DNA of 64,000 nt from Oculatella sp. LEGE 06141. GTDB taxonomy: Bacteria > Cyanobacteriota > Cyanobacteriia > Elainellales > Elainellaceae. Shown here piece after piece: positions 24,849 to 33,694 of the stretch (its first letter is position 1; the number at the start of each line of letters is the position of its first letter). The notes under the pieces were generated by a model. That model was not told the origin of the DNA and searched no databases. It was given only the letters and a program-made list of their open reading frames with translations. The stretch spans positions 18,644 to 82,643 of the forward strand of contig NZ_JADEWO010000033.1 in the NCBI RefSeq assembly GCF_015207605.1, given 5' to 3'. The translations under genes were made by a program, and so were the position numbers.

Positions 24849-25355
24849 TTTTCGATCTCCGACTTTTCAAAACAAACCCAGGGCAAGTTGATCACTATTC
24901 ATTCATGAGTCCTTACCCCTTCGTTCCCAATCTAAGGGTTGTTTATCAGTGGTTCAACCTGTATGAAATTTTTCTCATCGTCTTCTTAGACTCAGTTCAT
25001 CGAAGCGATCGCTACTGATTAAACAGGATTATGTCTACGTTTAGACTATTATTTTCACCTCAGTCTCTTGATGGATTCGATCGCAATTTAGCGACGATAA
25101 GCGACCAATATGAGTTCTGCTTGGAAGCGGTTAAACGGATGCTTTAAAGGAACTGAACCGCTCGAACGACCCTCTACAGATTCTACATAGCCCTTAATTC
25201 ACAATGCGTCACACAATTCATCAACAATGATGATTCATAATTGCTTGAGTCGTACCTTACCCAATCGTTCAGCGTCTCGTTTCGAGGGGTAATCCGCACC
25301 TTTACAGGCTACAACGGCAGTATCGCCTCTACAACGCCCCTATAACGCTTATGCA
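24849..25355. promoter_or_regulatory. Upstream region of the RiPP operon
   Basis: 507 bp with no supported gene. The promoter of the minus-strand precursor operon must lie in the right-hand part. I see no further leader-like peptide here on either strand. The stretch around 25290-25340 has repeated CTACAACG/CTACAACGCCCC text related to the cyanobacterial small repeats. Confidence 0.4.
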
Positions 25356-26525
25356 TCAGACTGGTAATGCCGAAATCGCTGCTTTGATTCGGGCTAGTGC
25401 TTCTTGAATATTCTCAATTGAGTTGGCATAGGAGAGCCGTAAATAGCCGTCTCCAAATTCACCAAAGGCCGTACCAGCCAGCAGGGCTACTCCAGCCTCT
25501 TCCAATAAATAATCTGCTAAAGCTTGGCAGTTCATTGGCAATTGTTTCACGTTGGGAAAGACGTAAAACGCGCCAGCCGGATTAAGGCATTGAATGCCGT
25601 CAATGGCGTTTAACCCAGCAACGATCGCATCTCGTCGCTGTTGAAAGGCATCGACCATGTGTGTTACAAAGTCTTGTGAGCCGCTGAGTGCTTCAACACC
25701 AGCCATTTGGGTGAACGAAGATGTACAGGAATTGGAATTGATCATCAATTGCTCTAACGCTGCTGCGATCGCCATTGGTGCTACGCCATAACCGAGCCGC
25801 CATCCGGTCATGGCATAGGTTTTAGAAAAACCGTCCAGCAAAATCGTTCGTTCTTTCATTCCCGGCAAGCGAATAATACTTTGGTGCGTTTCCCCATAAA
25901 GCATCCGAGAATAAATCTCGTCGGAGAGAATATAAAAATTGTGCGTTTCAGCTAAACGGGCGATCGCTTCCAAATCGGTTGCCGTTAACAGTCCGCCGGT
26001 GGGGTTTTGCGGAGAGTTAAGAATTAACAGCTTTGTGCGTGCAGAAACAGCCTGTTCTAAATCTTCAAGCCGAAATCGAAAATCAACCTCTTCTCGTAAC
26101 GGCAGCGGTACGGGATTTCCCTCAGCAAAGTTGATCACCGACTCATAGACTGGGAACCCAGGATTAGGGTAAATAACGTCATCCCCCGGATTAACCAGCG
26201 CCAGAATCGTGAAGAAGATAATGGGTTTGGCTCCCGGTGTAACCACCACCTCGCTAGGATCGACAGCAACACCACGCGTTGTTGTAATGTGGTTGGCGAT
26301 CGCCTCCCGCAGTTCCAACAATCCAGCCGCCGGACTATACCCGGTATAGCCCTCCTTCATCGCTCGAAATGCAGCTTCACAGATGTGGGACGGCGTTTGA
26401 AAATCTGGTTGTCCAATCTCTAGATGGATAATGTGTCGCCCTTGAGCTTCCAACCGTTTTGCTTTCGCCAGCACTTCAAAGGCAGATTCTGTCCCTAAGC
26501 GTTCCATCCGTGCTGCAACATCCAT
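25356..26525 (-). CDS. PLP-dependent aminotransferase, class I fold
   Basis: A 389-residue cytosolic enzyme of the aspartate-aminotransferase superfamily. Key features are EIGQPDFQTP near residue 36, the substrate/PLP segment VTPGAKPIIFF, ILNSPQNPTGG near 170, DEIYSRMLYG, and the PLP-lysine motif DGFSKTYAMTGWRLGYG near 235. Length is normal. It likely transfers amino groups between an amino acid and a 2-oxoacid; the exact pair is not readable. It lies downstream of a glutamate-type dehydrogenase on the same strand, with 180 bp and a hairpin between, so the two may share nitrogen metabolism without sharing a transcript. Confidence 0.88.
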   Translation of the reverse strand: MDVAARMERLGTESAFEVLAKAKRLEAQGRHIIHLEIGQPDFQTPSHICEAAFRAMKEGYTGYSPAAGLLELREAIANHITTTRGVAVDPSEVVVTPGAKPIIFFTILALVNPGDDVIYPNPGFPVYESVINFAEGNPVPLPLREEVDFRFRLEDLEQAVSARTKLLILNSPQNPTGGLLTATDLEAIARLAETHNFYILSDEIYSRMLYGETHQSIIRLPGMKERTILLDGFSKTYAMTGWRLGYGVAPMAIAAALEQLMINSNSCTSSFTQMAGVEALSGSQDFVTHMVDAFQQRRDAIVAGLNAIDGIQCLNPAGAFYVFPNVKQLPMNCQALADYLLEEAGVALLAGTAFGEFGDGYLRLSYANSIENIQEALARIKAAISALPV

Positions 26526-26662
26526 AACCTTACCTGCCTTTCTGATGGATTAAGGTCGTGTCGTCCTTTGCGAGTCATTCTGGCGACCAGCACCATGATC
26601 GCTCAACGATTTGTCCTGCATTTAACGTCTATCCTTCAACCCAACGTCTTCCGAAGGGGTAG

Positions 26663-26683
26663 GGTGGGGTTACGAACCCCACC
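26663..26683 (-). repeat. Hairpin after the glutamate-type dehydrogenase gene
   Basis: GGTGGGGTT (26663-26671) and AACCCCACC (26675-26683) form a nine-base perfect stem with a three-base loop, about 27 bp beyond the dehydrogenase stop. No T-run is present, so terminator function is uncertain. Confidence 0.45.
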
Positions 26684-26709
26684 GCTGCCGAGTATTTAAC
26701 CCATGAGCC

Positions 26710-27996
26710 TCAAGGATACAAGCCGCGATCGCTCAACGCCTGGGCAACTCGACCGACACCCAACGTGTACGCCGCTAAGCGCAGGGAAACCTGCCGTGCA
26801 GTTGACTGCTTCATCACTTGCTGGAATGCCTGTACCATTAAGCCTTCCATTTCCTGGTTGACTCTCTCCTCATTCCAGAACACATAGGATAACCCCTGCA
26901 CCCACTCTAAATAACTCACTACTACACCACCAGCATTGGCAAGAATATCTGGCAATACCATCACGCCGCGCGATTCTAACGCCCGATCGGCCTCTAGCGT
27001 CACTGGCCCGTTGGCTGCTTCCGCTATAATGCTGGCTTGCACCTGATCGACATTATCGGCGGTAATCTGGTTTTCGAGCGCGGCTGGAATTAACACATCG
27101 CACGGCAATGCCAATAGATCTGTATTAGTAATGGGAATCGCGTCCGGAAAGCCAATCAAGTTTCTGTTGTTTTGGGCTGCGTATGCTTTGACAGCCGGAA
27201 TATCCAAACCGTCTTCTGCAAAAATACCGCCTGATCCTCTAGAAACCGCAATGATTTTAGCGCCTGCTTCATGCAGCAACAGAGCCGCAGCACTGCCCAC
27301 ATTGCCAAACCCTTGAATTGCAATCCGAGAACCGGCGATCGCCCTTCCCTGTTGCGCCAGCGCTTCCCGCACGACAATCATCACGCCTCTGCCTGTTGCC
27401 ATTTCCCGTCCTAACGAGCCGCCAATGGAGAGTGGCTTTCCAGTCACAACACCGGGAACCGCATGGCCGACATTGACCGAATAGGTGTCCATCATCCAGG
27501 CCATTTCGCGGGCAGACGTGCCTACATCTGGAGCCGGAATGTCGGTAGACGGGCCAATATCTTTGAGTAATTCGCTGGTGTATCGACGGGTAATGCGTTC
27601 CAGTTCCCTCTCACTGTATTGGGCGGGAGCGATCGCAATTCCGCCCTTGGCTCCCCCATAAGGAATACCCAACAAGGCACATTTCCAGGTCATAAGCATT
27701 GCCAGGGCTGAAACTTCTCGCAGCGTCACCGTGGGATGATAGCGCGTTCCCCCTTTGTAAGGGCCTAGCACATCGCAGTGCTGTACTCGGTGCCCTGCTA
27801 AAACCTGGACATCACCGTTATCTAGCTTGACAGGAATGGTAACAGTGATGGCTTTGCGTGGATGGCTGAGAATCGCCAACAGTCCTTGATCGAGCTTTAG
27901 TTCTTTAGCAGCCGATTCTAAATAGCTGCAAGCCTGGTCAAACGGACAAATGTGGGCTGGAGATGGAGATTCTAATGGTGCTAATGATAAAACCAT
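26710..27996 (-). CDS. Glu/Leu/Phe/Val dehydrogenase
   Basis: A 428-residue NAD(P)-dependent amino acid dehydrogenase. The catalytic domain has GPYKGGTRYHP (substrate Lys), WKCALLGIPYGGAKGGI (second Lys) and PAPDVGTSAREMAWMMDTY. The Rossmann domain has IQGFGNVGSAAALLLHEAG. The C-terminal motif NAGGVVVSYLEWVQ is typical of glutamate dehydrogenases. It most likely interconverts glutamate and 2-oxoglutarate, but leucine or valine cannot be excluded. A TTG at 28029 is in frame; the ATG at 27996 better fits the usual N-terminus. It is divergent from the tail-collar cluster. Confidence 0.9.
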   Translation of the reverse strand: MVLSLAPLESPSPAHICPFDQACSYLESAAKELKLDQGLLAILSHPRKAITVTIPVKLDNGDVQVLAGHRVQHCDVLGPYKGGTRYHPTVTLREVSALAMLMTWKCALLGIPYGGAKGGIAIAPAQYSERELERITRRYTSELLKDIGPSTDIPAPDVGTSAREMAWMMDTYSVNVGHAVPGVVTGKPLSIGGSLGREMATGRGVMIVVREALAQQGRAIAGSRIAIQGFGNVGSAAALLLHEAGAKIIAVSRGSGGIFAEDGLDIPAVKAYAAQNNRNLIGFPDAIPITNTDLLALPCDVLIPAALENQITADNVDQVQASIIAEAANGPVTLEADRALESRGVMVLPDILANAGGVVVSYLEWVQGLSYVFWNEERVNQEMEGLMVQAFQQVMKQSTARQVSLRLAAYTLGVGRVAQALSDRGLYP

Positions 27997-28261
27997 AATC
28001 TTAAATGCTGACCGCATTGTAAGAAACAACGGCTATGCGTAGCCTATCTGTTTTCATTATAAAGTTTCGGCTTTTTGTAAAATTCGTTACAGTTTGTTGA
28101 ACGGTTCTACCAATTTACGAAAGTTAACGATCGTCCGAATAATTACCGTTGCCTACGAGATATTGCTGGGTACACTGAGGACGAAAATCCTTGTTTCTCT
28201 GCAAATGCCAGGGCATTGGTTTAAAACAAGGTGAATTTTGGACATTGGAGATTCTTAAGAC

Positions 28262-28789
28262 ATGGGCACGCCCTATATTGGTGAAGTTCGCATGTTTGCT
28301 GGTAATTTTGCCCCAGCAGGTTGGGCATTTTGTGATGGTCAACTGCTGCCAATTTCCGAAAATGATGCTCTGTTTACATTAATTGGCACCACCTATGGTG
28401 GTGATGGTCAAACCACATTTGCTTTGCCGGATCTGCGTAGTCGGGTTCCCGTTCATCAGGGCAATAGCTCGGTTCTTGGCGAAACGGTTGGGGTGGAAAC
28501 GGTGACATTGACGGTTCAACAATTGCCGCAGCACACGCATCCTTTAGCCTGTAACTCTAACCCAACCACGGGTGTGATCACGGCAACCGATAGAAATCCC
28601 GCCAACAACGTATTGGCAAAGTCAAGTACACGGCTTTACGTCACTCCGTCTGGAACGACAACGACTGTAGCAATGGCTCAACAGGCGAGCGACTCTGTTG
28701 GGGGAAGCCAACCTCACGAAAACCTTCAGCCCTATTTAGCAATCAATTTTATTATCTCGTTGTTTGGCATTTACCCTTCTCAGACATAA
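28262..28789 (+). CDS. Tail-collar (MdpB-like) protein 1
   Basis: A 175-residue protein of the phage tail-collar/microcystin-dependent-protein group. The N-terminal collar domain is diagnostic: GEVRMFAGNFAPAGWAFCDG, LPISENDALFTLIGTTYGGDG and TTFALPDLRSRVP. A Gly/Thr/Pro-rich middle and the ending QPHENLQPYLAINFIISLFGIYP are also shared with its two paralogues at 29630 and 30251. These proteins occur outside phages in cyanobacteria with no settled role, perhaps in surface or trimeric fibre-like structures. No other tail genes are nearby, so this is not evidence of a prophage. Confidence 0.85.
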   Translation: MGTPYIGEVRMFAGNFAPAGWAFCDGQLLPISENDALFTLIGTTYGGDGQTTFALPDLRSRVPVHQGNSSVLGETVGVETVTLTVQQLPQHTHPLACNSNPTTGVITATDRNPANNVLAKSSTRLYVTPSGTTTTVAMAQQASDSVGGSQPHENLQPYLAINFIISLFGIYPSQT

Positions 28790-28942
28790 GAGGATGTCTT
28801 AAAAGTGCTAAGCTCCAACTCGAACCGCCCCCTAATCCCCCAATTTTGGGGGACTTCCGAATCAATTCTGTTTCAAAGTCCCCCAAAGTTGGGGGATTTA
28901 GGGGGCTAATTTAGAATGTTGAGCCATTCTCAGACACCCTCT
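28789..28942. mobile_element. MITE-like repeat after tail-collar gene 1
   Basis: Terminal AGAGGATGTCT (28789-28799) is a near-perfect inverse of AGACACCCTCT (28932-28942), with one mismatch in 11. The interior contains a C-run/G-run palindrome (CCCCCAATTTTGGGGG and CCCCCAAAGTTGGGGG). It shares GGATGTYTTAAAAGT text with 42138 and related text near 39938, and resembles 8157-8288. It begins inside the stop codon of the preceding gene. Confidence 0.55.
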
Positions 28943-29019
28943 AACAGTTCCAGACATAACAGTTCCAGACCTCTGGCTACCAATGGATTCGATCGGTTCG
29001 CAACGAGCGTAGTAATTCA

Positions 29020-29523
29020 ATGATTAATCTTGATACTGTGAGTGTTAGCCCGGTTTGTTTCAAGGATGAACCTTTCTTGTTTGAGCTGTATGCCAGCACT
29101 CGGGCTGAGGAACTGGATGCGTGGGGCTGGGATGATACACAGCGGCATCTGTTTTTGCAGATGCAATTCAAAGCGCAACGATGGTCTTATCAAACCAGGT
29201 TTCCCAATGTAGACCAGCAGTTCGTTCGTTTGGGCGATCGCGCCATTGGTGCGCTGATGGTCGATCGGACTCCAACCGAAATGTGTTTAGTCTCGATCGC
29301 GCTGTTGCCCGATTACCGCAATCACGGTATTGGCACCCGCTTAATTCAGGAACTCTTCGCTGAAGCAGCTCAAACTCAGCGGTTGCTCAAGCTGCAAGTT
29401 GCATGTCATAACCGGGCATTTCACTGGTATGAGCGGCTGGGGTTTGTAACTACAGGTGAGACAGGGGGGTACTTCCAAATGGAATGGCCGCTGCCCAATA
29501 TTGCTCCTGTTTGTGCCAGGTAG
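29020..29523 (+). CDS. GNAT N-acetyltransferase
   Basis: A 167-residue protein of the GNAT superfamily. The acetyl-CoA loop is CLVSIALLPDYRNHGIGTRLIQEL (R-x-x-G-I-G, around residues 92-115). The end motif VACHNRAFHWYERLGFVTTGETGGYFQMEW is the usual motif B region. It should transfer an acetyl group from acetyl-CoA to an amine; the substrate is unknown. It sits between tail-collar genes 1 and 2 on the same strand. This makes co-function (for example modification of a surface protein) possible but unproven. Confidence 0.85.
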   Translation: MINLDTVSVSPVCFKDEPFLFELYASTRAEELDAWGWDDTQRHLFLQMQFKAQRWSYQTRFPNVDQQFVRLGDRAIGALMVDRTPTEMCLVSIALLPDYRNHGIGTRLIQELFAEAAQTQRLLKLQVACHNRAFHWYERLGFVTTGETGGYFQMEWPLPNIAPVCAR

Positions 29524-29629
29524 AGCGTCTCACTTTCTGCGTTTTTATTAGATTCAATCCAAGTTTTTACATGGTCTAACCTCTATGCCAGACCATATTC
29601 ATTGAAACACTTGAGTAAAGGAAAGGACA

Positions 29630-30148
29630 ATGAGTGATCCGTTTGTTGCCGAGATTCGCATGTTTGCTGGCAATTTTGCGCCTACTGGCTGGGCATTTTG
29701 CAATGGCCAAATCCTTCCCATCAGCCAGAACACAGCCTTGTTTTCCCTGCTGGGTACTACGTATGGTGGAGATGGCAAATCCACGTTTGCGCTGCCCAAC
29801 CTACAACAGCGGATTCCGCTTCAACCGGGACAGGGGGCTGGCTTAAGCCTTTACGATTTGGGGCAAACTGGCGGTTCAGCCACGGTAACCTTAACAACCA
29901 ACGAAATTCCAGTCCATAGCCATACGTTGCAGGCCACCAGCGCTCCTTCTAATAAGACCGATCCGGCAGGAAACATTTTAGCCAGTGCCCGCAGCGAAAG
30001 CTATCAACCACCCGCCACGCCGCCAGTAACAATGAACCCAGGGGCTATGGCGATCGCTGGTGCCAGTCAACCTCATAACAATTTACAGCCCTATCTGGTA
30101 GTCAACTTCATCATTGCTCTACAAGGCGTTTACCCACCCCGCTCGTAG
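29630..30148 (+). CDS. Tail-collar (MdpB-like) protein 2
   Basis: 172 residues, paralogous to the genes at 28262 and 30251. It shares AEIRMFAGNFAPTGWAFCNG, LPISQNTALFSLLGTTYGGDG, FALPNLQQRIP and the C-terminal QPHNNLQPYLVVNFIIALQG. The middle has the same S-H-S-H-T-L-Q-like strand (IPVHSHTLQA) seen in other collar proteins. AAAGGAAAGGAC lies just before the ATG. Role as for its neighbours: probably a surface or particle-associated trimeric protein, with function unknown. Confidence 0.85.
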   Translation: MSDPFVAEIRMFAGNFAPTGWAFCNGQILPISQNTALFSLLGTTYGGDGKSTFALPNLQQRIPLQPGQGAGLSLYDLGQTGGSATVTLTTNEIPVHSHTLQATSAPSNKTDPAGNILASARSESYQPPATPPVTMNPGAMAIAGASQPHNNLQPYLVVNFIIALQGVYPPRS

Positions 30149-30250
30149 CTAAACGATGATGAACGGCTCTACATGCTGCGTTTTTCCATACCCCTTTCAG
30201 CCGCATCTCTCTGTGCGATCGCATAACGTATATCCAAAGGCCAGGTAACC

Positions 30251-30748
30251 ATGAGTGAACCATTTCTGGGTGAGATCAAGATCATTACATTTAATTACCC
30301 ACCTAAGGGTTGGGCGTTTTGCAACGGTCAGCTATTGCCCATTAACCAGAATCAAGCGCTGTTTAGCTTATTGGGAACAACCTATGGGGGGAATGGCACG
30401 ACAACCTTTGCCTTGCCGGATTTGAGAGGAAGAACACCCATGCATATAGGTGCAGGGTTTATCCAGGGACAAGCCGGAGGTGAAACTAGCCATACGCTCA
30501 CGGTTAACGAGATGCCCAGCCACGTCCATTCGCTTTACGCCAATCCCAATACGGCTACAAGCTTAGACCCAACGCAAAACGTTCTGGCACTCACCACTGA
30601 GGTATCTTATGCTCCTACGCCTAACAGTGCAATGGCAGGTGCTTCGGTCAGTTCGGTGGGAGGGAGCCAGCCCCACGAAAATCGTCAGCCTTCGTTAGTC
30701 CTGAATTTTGTCATTGCGCTGCAAGGTATTTATCCTAGCCAAAACTAA
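30251..30748 (+). CDS. Tail-collar (MdpB-like) protein 3
   Basis: 165 residues, the most divergent of the three paralogues at its start (GEIKIITFNYPPKGWAFCNG). It keeps LPINQNQALFSLLGTTYGGNG, TTFALPDLRGRTPMH and the closing QPHENRQPSLVLNFVIALQGIYP. The copies are spaced by 0.1-0.8 kb and point the same way, which suggests tandem duplication and divergence. There is no signal peptide. It is followed after 108 bp by a Tat-exported protein gene. Confidence 0.85.
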   Translation: MSEPFLGEIKIITFNYPPKGWAFCNGQLLPINQNQALFSLLGTTYGGNGTTTFALPDLRGRTPMHIGAGFIQGQAGGETSHTLTVNEMPSHVHSLYANPNTATSLDPTQNVLALTTEVSYAPTPNSAMAGASVSSVGGSQPHENRQPSLVLNFVIALQGIYPSQN

Positions 30749-30856
30749 AGCTGTTCGATCATTGCTCCATCCATCTCATCAATTTGGCTGAAGCCTGTTA
30801 CGGGGCTACTAAAGGTTTTTACTTGTAAACGTTGTATTCAAAGTAGAGTCTATATT

Positions 30857-31690
30857 GTGTCAAGGCCAACCATTGCCCGACGAAAGTTTTTGGTGTTGGG
30901 TTCCGCTTTCTCTATGGGGCTACTGTCTCCGAGTGTGCTTAAGGCAACGCGATCGATTTCCCTTCCCTCGGCATCTGCCGCATTGATCACCGCACCAGAT
31001 GCAACGGGTAGCATTGGCTTTTGGCGAGAGAGTGGACAGTTGCCAGGTTTGCATCCAGTGTCCTGGCAGCCGTCTGCCCATCACGCTTCAACCGGGGCAT
31101 CGTTGGGTTCTAATCTGGTTGCAGCAGACACTTTAAGTCAGACAGACGCAGCGTTCATTAACCAGGGTGCTAAAGTTCATATTCAAGGAATGCAGTTTGA
31201 TGGCGAAAATGGAGTAAAGTCTCTAGCCGTTTACGCGCACTATCCATCGGCTCAGGGATATGAGGAGCAAAAAGTATGCGTTTGGTGTTTCAATGCTTCC
31301 CCAGTTCTCAATTCGTCGCGATCGGTTAATTTTGTGGTTCCTGTGTCCAAGCAAGATGGCCTGAAGCTGTCGCTAGTGTGGCAGTATGCTGAAGATGCTT
31401 CCAATTCAATGAATAGCGAAGACGTTGTTGTTCACTTTAGCGTTGATCAACAATCCAATGATTTAAAACTCCAACGAGGAGTTTACCTTTTTGCTGGCAG
31501 ACAGGCTGCAACCAGACAACTACCCGATTGGCAAGAGCATCAGTTACAGGTGACGGATGCTGCAATGCTCAACCAGAGATATCATTTGATGCGGTTCGAT
31601 CGCACCCATCAACAATGGATAGCGACTGACGTACCTTACCTGTTGGTGACAGTTGATCATGGTCATCCTGTTCCTGTTAGCACTACTTGA
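30857..31690 (+). CDS. Tat-exported protein of unknown function
   Basis: A 277-residue protein that begins at a GTG. The N-terminus has a twin-arginine signal: ARRKFLVLGSAFSMGLLSPS (residues 7-26), with a probable cleavage after the Ala/Ser-rich stretch near residue 40. The mature part looks beta-rich, with no recognised motif. It contains a central VCVWCF and an ending YLLVTVDHGHPVPV. Tat export implies folding, and often cofactor loading, in the cytosol. It is same-strand with the three collar genes and convergent with the GMC oxidoreductase, 92 bp away. I do not recognise the family. Confidence 0.6.
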   Translation: MSRPTIARRKFLVLGSAFSMGLLSPSVLKATRSISLPSASAALITAPDATGSIGFWRESGQLPGLHPVSWQPSAHHASTGASLGSNLVAADTLSQTDAAFINQGAKVHIQGMQFDGENGVKSLAVYAHYPSAQGYEEQKVCVWCFNASPVLNSSRSVNFVVPVSKQDGLKLSLVWQYAEDASNSMNSEDVVVHFSVDQQSNDLKLQRGVYLFAGRQAATRQLPDWQEHQLQVTDAAMLNQRYHLMRFDRTHQQWIATDVPYLLVTVDHGHPVPVSTT

Positions 31691-31782
31691 GAGGATGCTT
31701 TGAAGGTGCTGCCTCTGAATCCGGTGCAGCCTGGTTCGGCCTGTCTTTGCAATCACGAGCTGAATGGCAGAGATACGTTACA

Positions 31783-33453
31783 TCAACTCAGATGTTGCGA
31801 CAGCCGTAGAGACAGAGCGACCAGGGTACGCACTGGATTAGCCACAGAACTGAGTGGCATCACAGACATATCGCAAACATATAACCGCTGTGTGCCCACA
31901 ACACGGAGATCTTCATCCACCACTGAGTTTGCTGCAAATGGAGAATCGAGTTGTGGCCGATATGGCATTCGCAAGCTGCCAGCCGCATGGTGTACCGTAC
32001 CCCAGCCGAACCCCTTACCTCCCTGTCCATACTCACCATCCGGTTGTGCAATCTGGCTATTGATCTTAAACTGCCCGAAAACCTGACCCGTCACCTGGTT
32101 AAGCACATCCCAGATATCCTGGGGTGTCTTTTGCCATCCAGCGAAAGCCGGGAGCCGCGAACCCGCCAGGTAGTCTACCCAACTTTGGTTCCGGAACACG
32201 ACCTCCGGCACATAGCCAAACGGCGGAGCAGGCTTCACCTCGTTGTTCTCGTCAAGGCAGTTCCCAAAGCTAAACTTGATGTCAATCCGCGCGGCTCCAT
32301 TACTCGGCCTTGGCTCAGCTTCTCCAGGGTCGTTTTCCCGCAGGTGCCAGTACTCGTGGTTGATGTTCATCTCGATGTTGAACGGATAGCGGATCTGGTT
32401 GTTTGCGTCCCGCAGGCCACGGGAGTAGAAAACAATCTTGGCATGGTCGTCTGCCTTCAGGTCAACGTTGCCAATACTGGTTGCGAATGTGGTGATTTCG
32501 GTTGTCGTTGGATGGTCTGTTAACCCTCGGCCAACCAGATCCTGTACTGTCTGTGGCAGTGACGGGTACATGCTGGAGCGGCGAAGCAGCTTCGGGCTTT
32601 CGATTGACCCGGCAGCAAGGATAACCGTTCCAGCCTTAAATATCCTGGATTCTCCGGTTTGAGTATTGCGAGCAACGATCTCGAGGTGGCTACTATGGTT
32701 CTGCACATCCTCAACAAAGTGATTGACGAGCAAGTGCAGACCCGGCCCATCTCCATCGCTCACTCCTGGTGTTAGGCCAAGCTGGTTTATCATCAGCTCG
32801 GCTGTATTGAACACACCCGTCGGCTCGGTGAAGAACTGATCCCTTGGTGTACCATCTGCCTCCAGGTAGGGTTGGTGTAGGGCACGGGGTGTTTCCTGGA
32901 TGTGGAAGTCATTGGCGATCGGCGACTGCTTCAACTGGTCAACAACAGCCCTGGCTGTTGCCCCCATTGAGCGCGACTCATTCATGGTTTCCCCTGCCTT
33001 TTTCAGCAATCCTCCTGCCAGATCCTGCCGAACAGCCAGGGGGAAGTAATCGAGTTCCCAGTCTTGCATGGTTGGGATGAGACCAGACCAGAAAATCGAT
33101 CGACCACCAAAGTTTAGCTGCGGCTTTTCACCAATGTAGTTCTGCGCGGTGTTGTTTCCAGCTTGCCAGAACGTATCACACCCAAAGTGTTGCGCGAGTT
33201 TGAAATTGGGAAAGCGGGAAAAGTTGTAAACGTGCGTGGGGTAAATAAACGACCCGGCCTCCAGAACCAGGATTCGTTTCTTTGATCCGTAACGTTCGGC
33301 TAAGTCATCCGCAAGCACTCCACCACCGATACCGGAGCCAACAATGATTATGTCGAAATCATTCCGAGATCCTATGTATTGTAGAAACAAGCGTTCTCTG
33401 GCCTTGGTCTCCTCTGAAACAAAATTGACATAGGTGGAAGAGTTAAAGGTCAT
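31783..33453 (-). CDS. GMC-family FAD oxidoreductase
   Basis: A 556-residue flavoenzyme. The N-terminal dinucleotide fold is DFDIIIVGSGIGGGVLADDLAERYG, followed by VLEAGSF. The GMC signature region is NFGGRSIFWSGLIP. The C-terminus has HHAAGSLRM with the catalytic His, and SVMPLSSVANPVRTLVALSLRLSQ, the standard GMC ending. Family members oxidise alcohols, sugars, sterols or hydroxy acids and reduce O2 or an electron acceptor. There is no N-terminal signal. It is convergent with the Tat-exported protein gene, whose product is a possible partner; that link is speculative. Confidence 0.88.
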   Translation of the reverse strand: MTFNSSTYVNFVSEETKARERLFLQYIGSRNDFDIIIVGSGIGGGVLADDLAERYGSKKRILVLEAGSFIYPTHVYNFSRFPNFKLAQHFGCDTFWQAGNNTAQNYIGEKPQLNFGGRSIFWSGLIPTMQDWELDYFPLAVRQDLAGGLLKKAGETMNESRSMGATARAVVDQLKQSPIANDFHIQETPRALHQPYLEADGTPRDQFFTEPTGVFNTAELMINQLGLTPGVSDGDGPGLHLLVNHFVEDVQNHSSHLEIVARNTQTGESRIFKAGTVILAAGSIESPKLLRRSSMYPSLPQTVQDLVGRGLTDHPTTTEITTFATSIGNVDLKADDHAKIVFYSRGLRDANNQIRYPFNIEMNINHEYWHLRENDPGEAEPRPSNGAARIDIKFSFGNCLDENNEVKPAPPFGYVPEVVFRNQSWVDYLAGSRLPAFAGWQKTPQDIWDVLNQVTGQVFGQFKINSQIAQPDGEYGQGGKGFGWGTVHHAAGSLRMPYRPQLDSPFAANSVVDEDLRVVGTQRLYVCDMSVMPLSSVANPVRTLVALSLRLSQHLS

Positions 33454-33694
33454 AAACTTCTCACTTGTAGGAGGCTAAATTTCACATGCTCAAACTTTGG
33501 ATGGACACACTATTGGGATGACTGAATCTGTCAATGTTTATCCCGAAGAATCCATTGGATCTACTTGTAGGACACTCAATTATACGAAACGCCCTTATGC
33601 GGTAACGGTTCGCTTGAGTGGCTAAAAGTACCCTCAAACTCAGCACCAGTTGCTTTCGGCAGTCCGCTCCAAACGAATTGTTATACTGCATTTT

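Noticed and set aside
28262..30748. Tail-collar genes as evidence for a prophage
   Set aside because: No capsid, portal, terminase, tail tube or integrase gene is present. Collar-domain proteins are common as free-standing genes in cyanobacteria.
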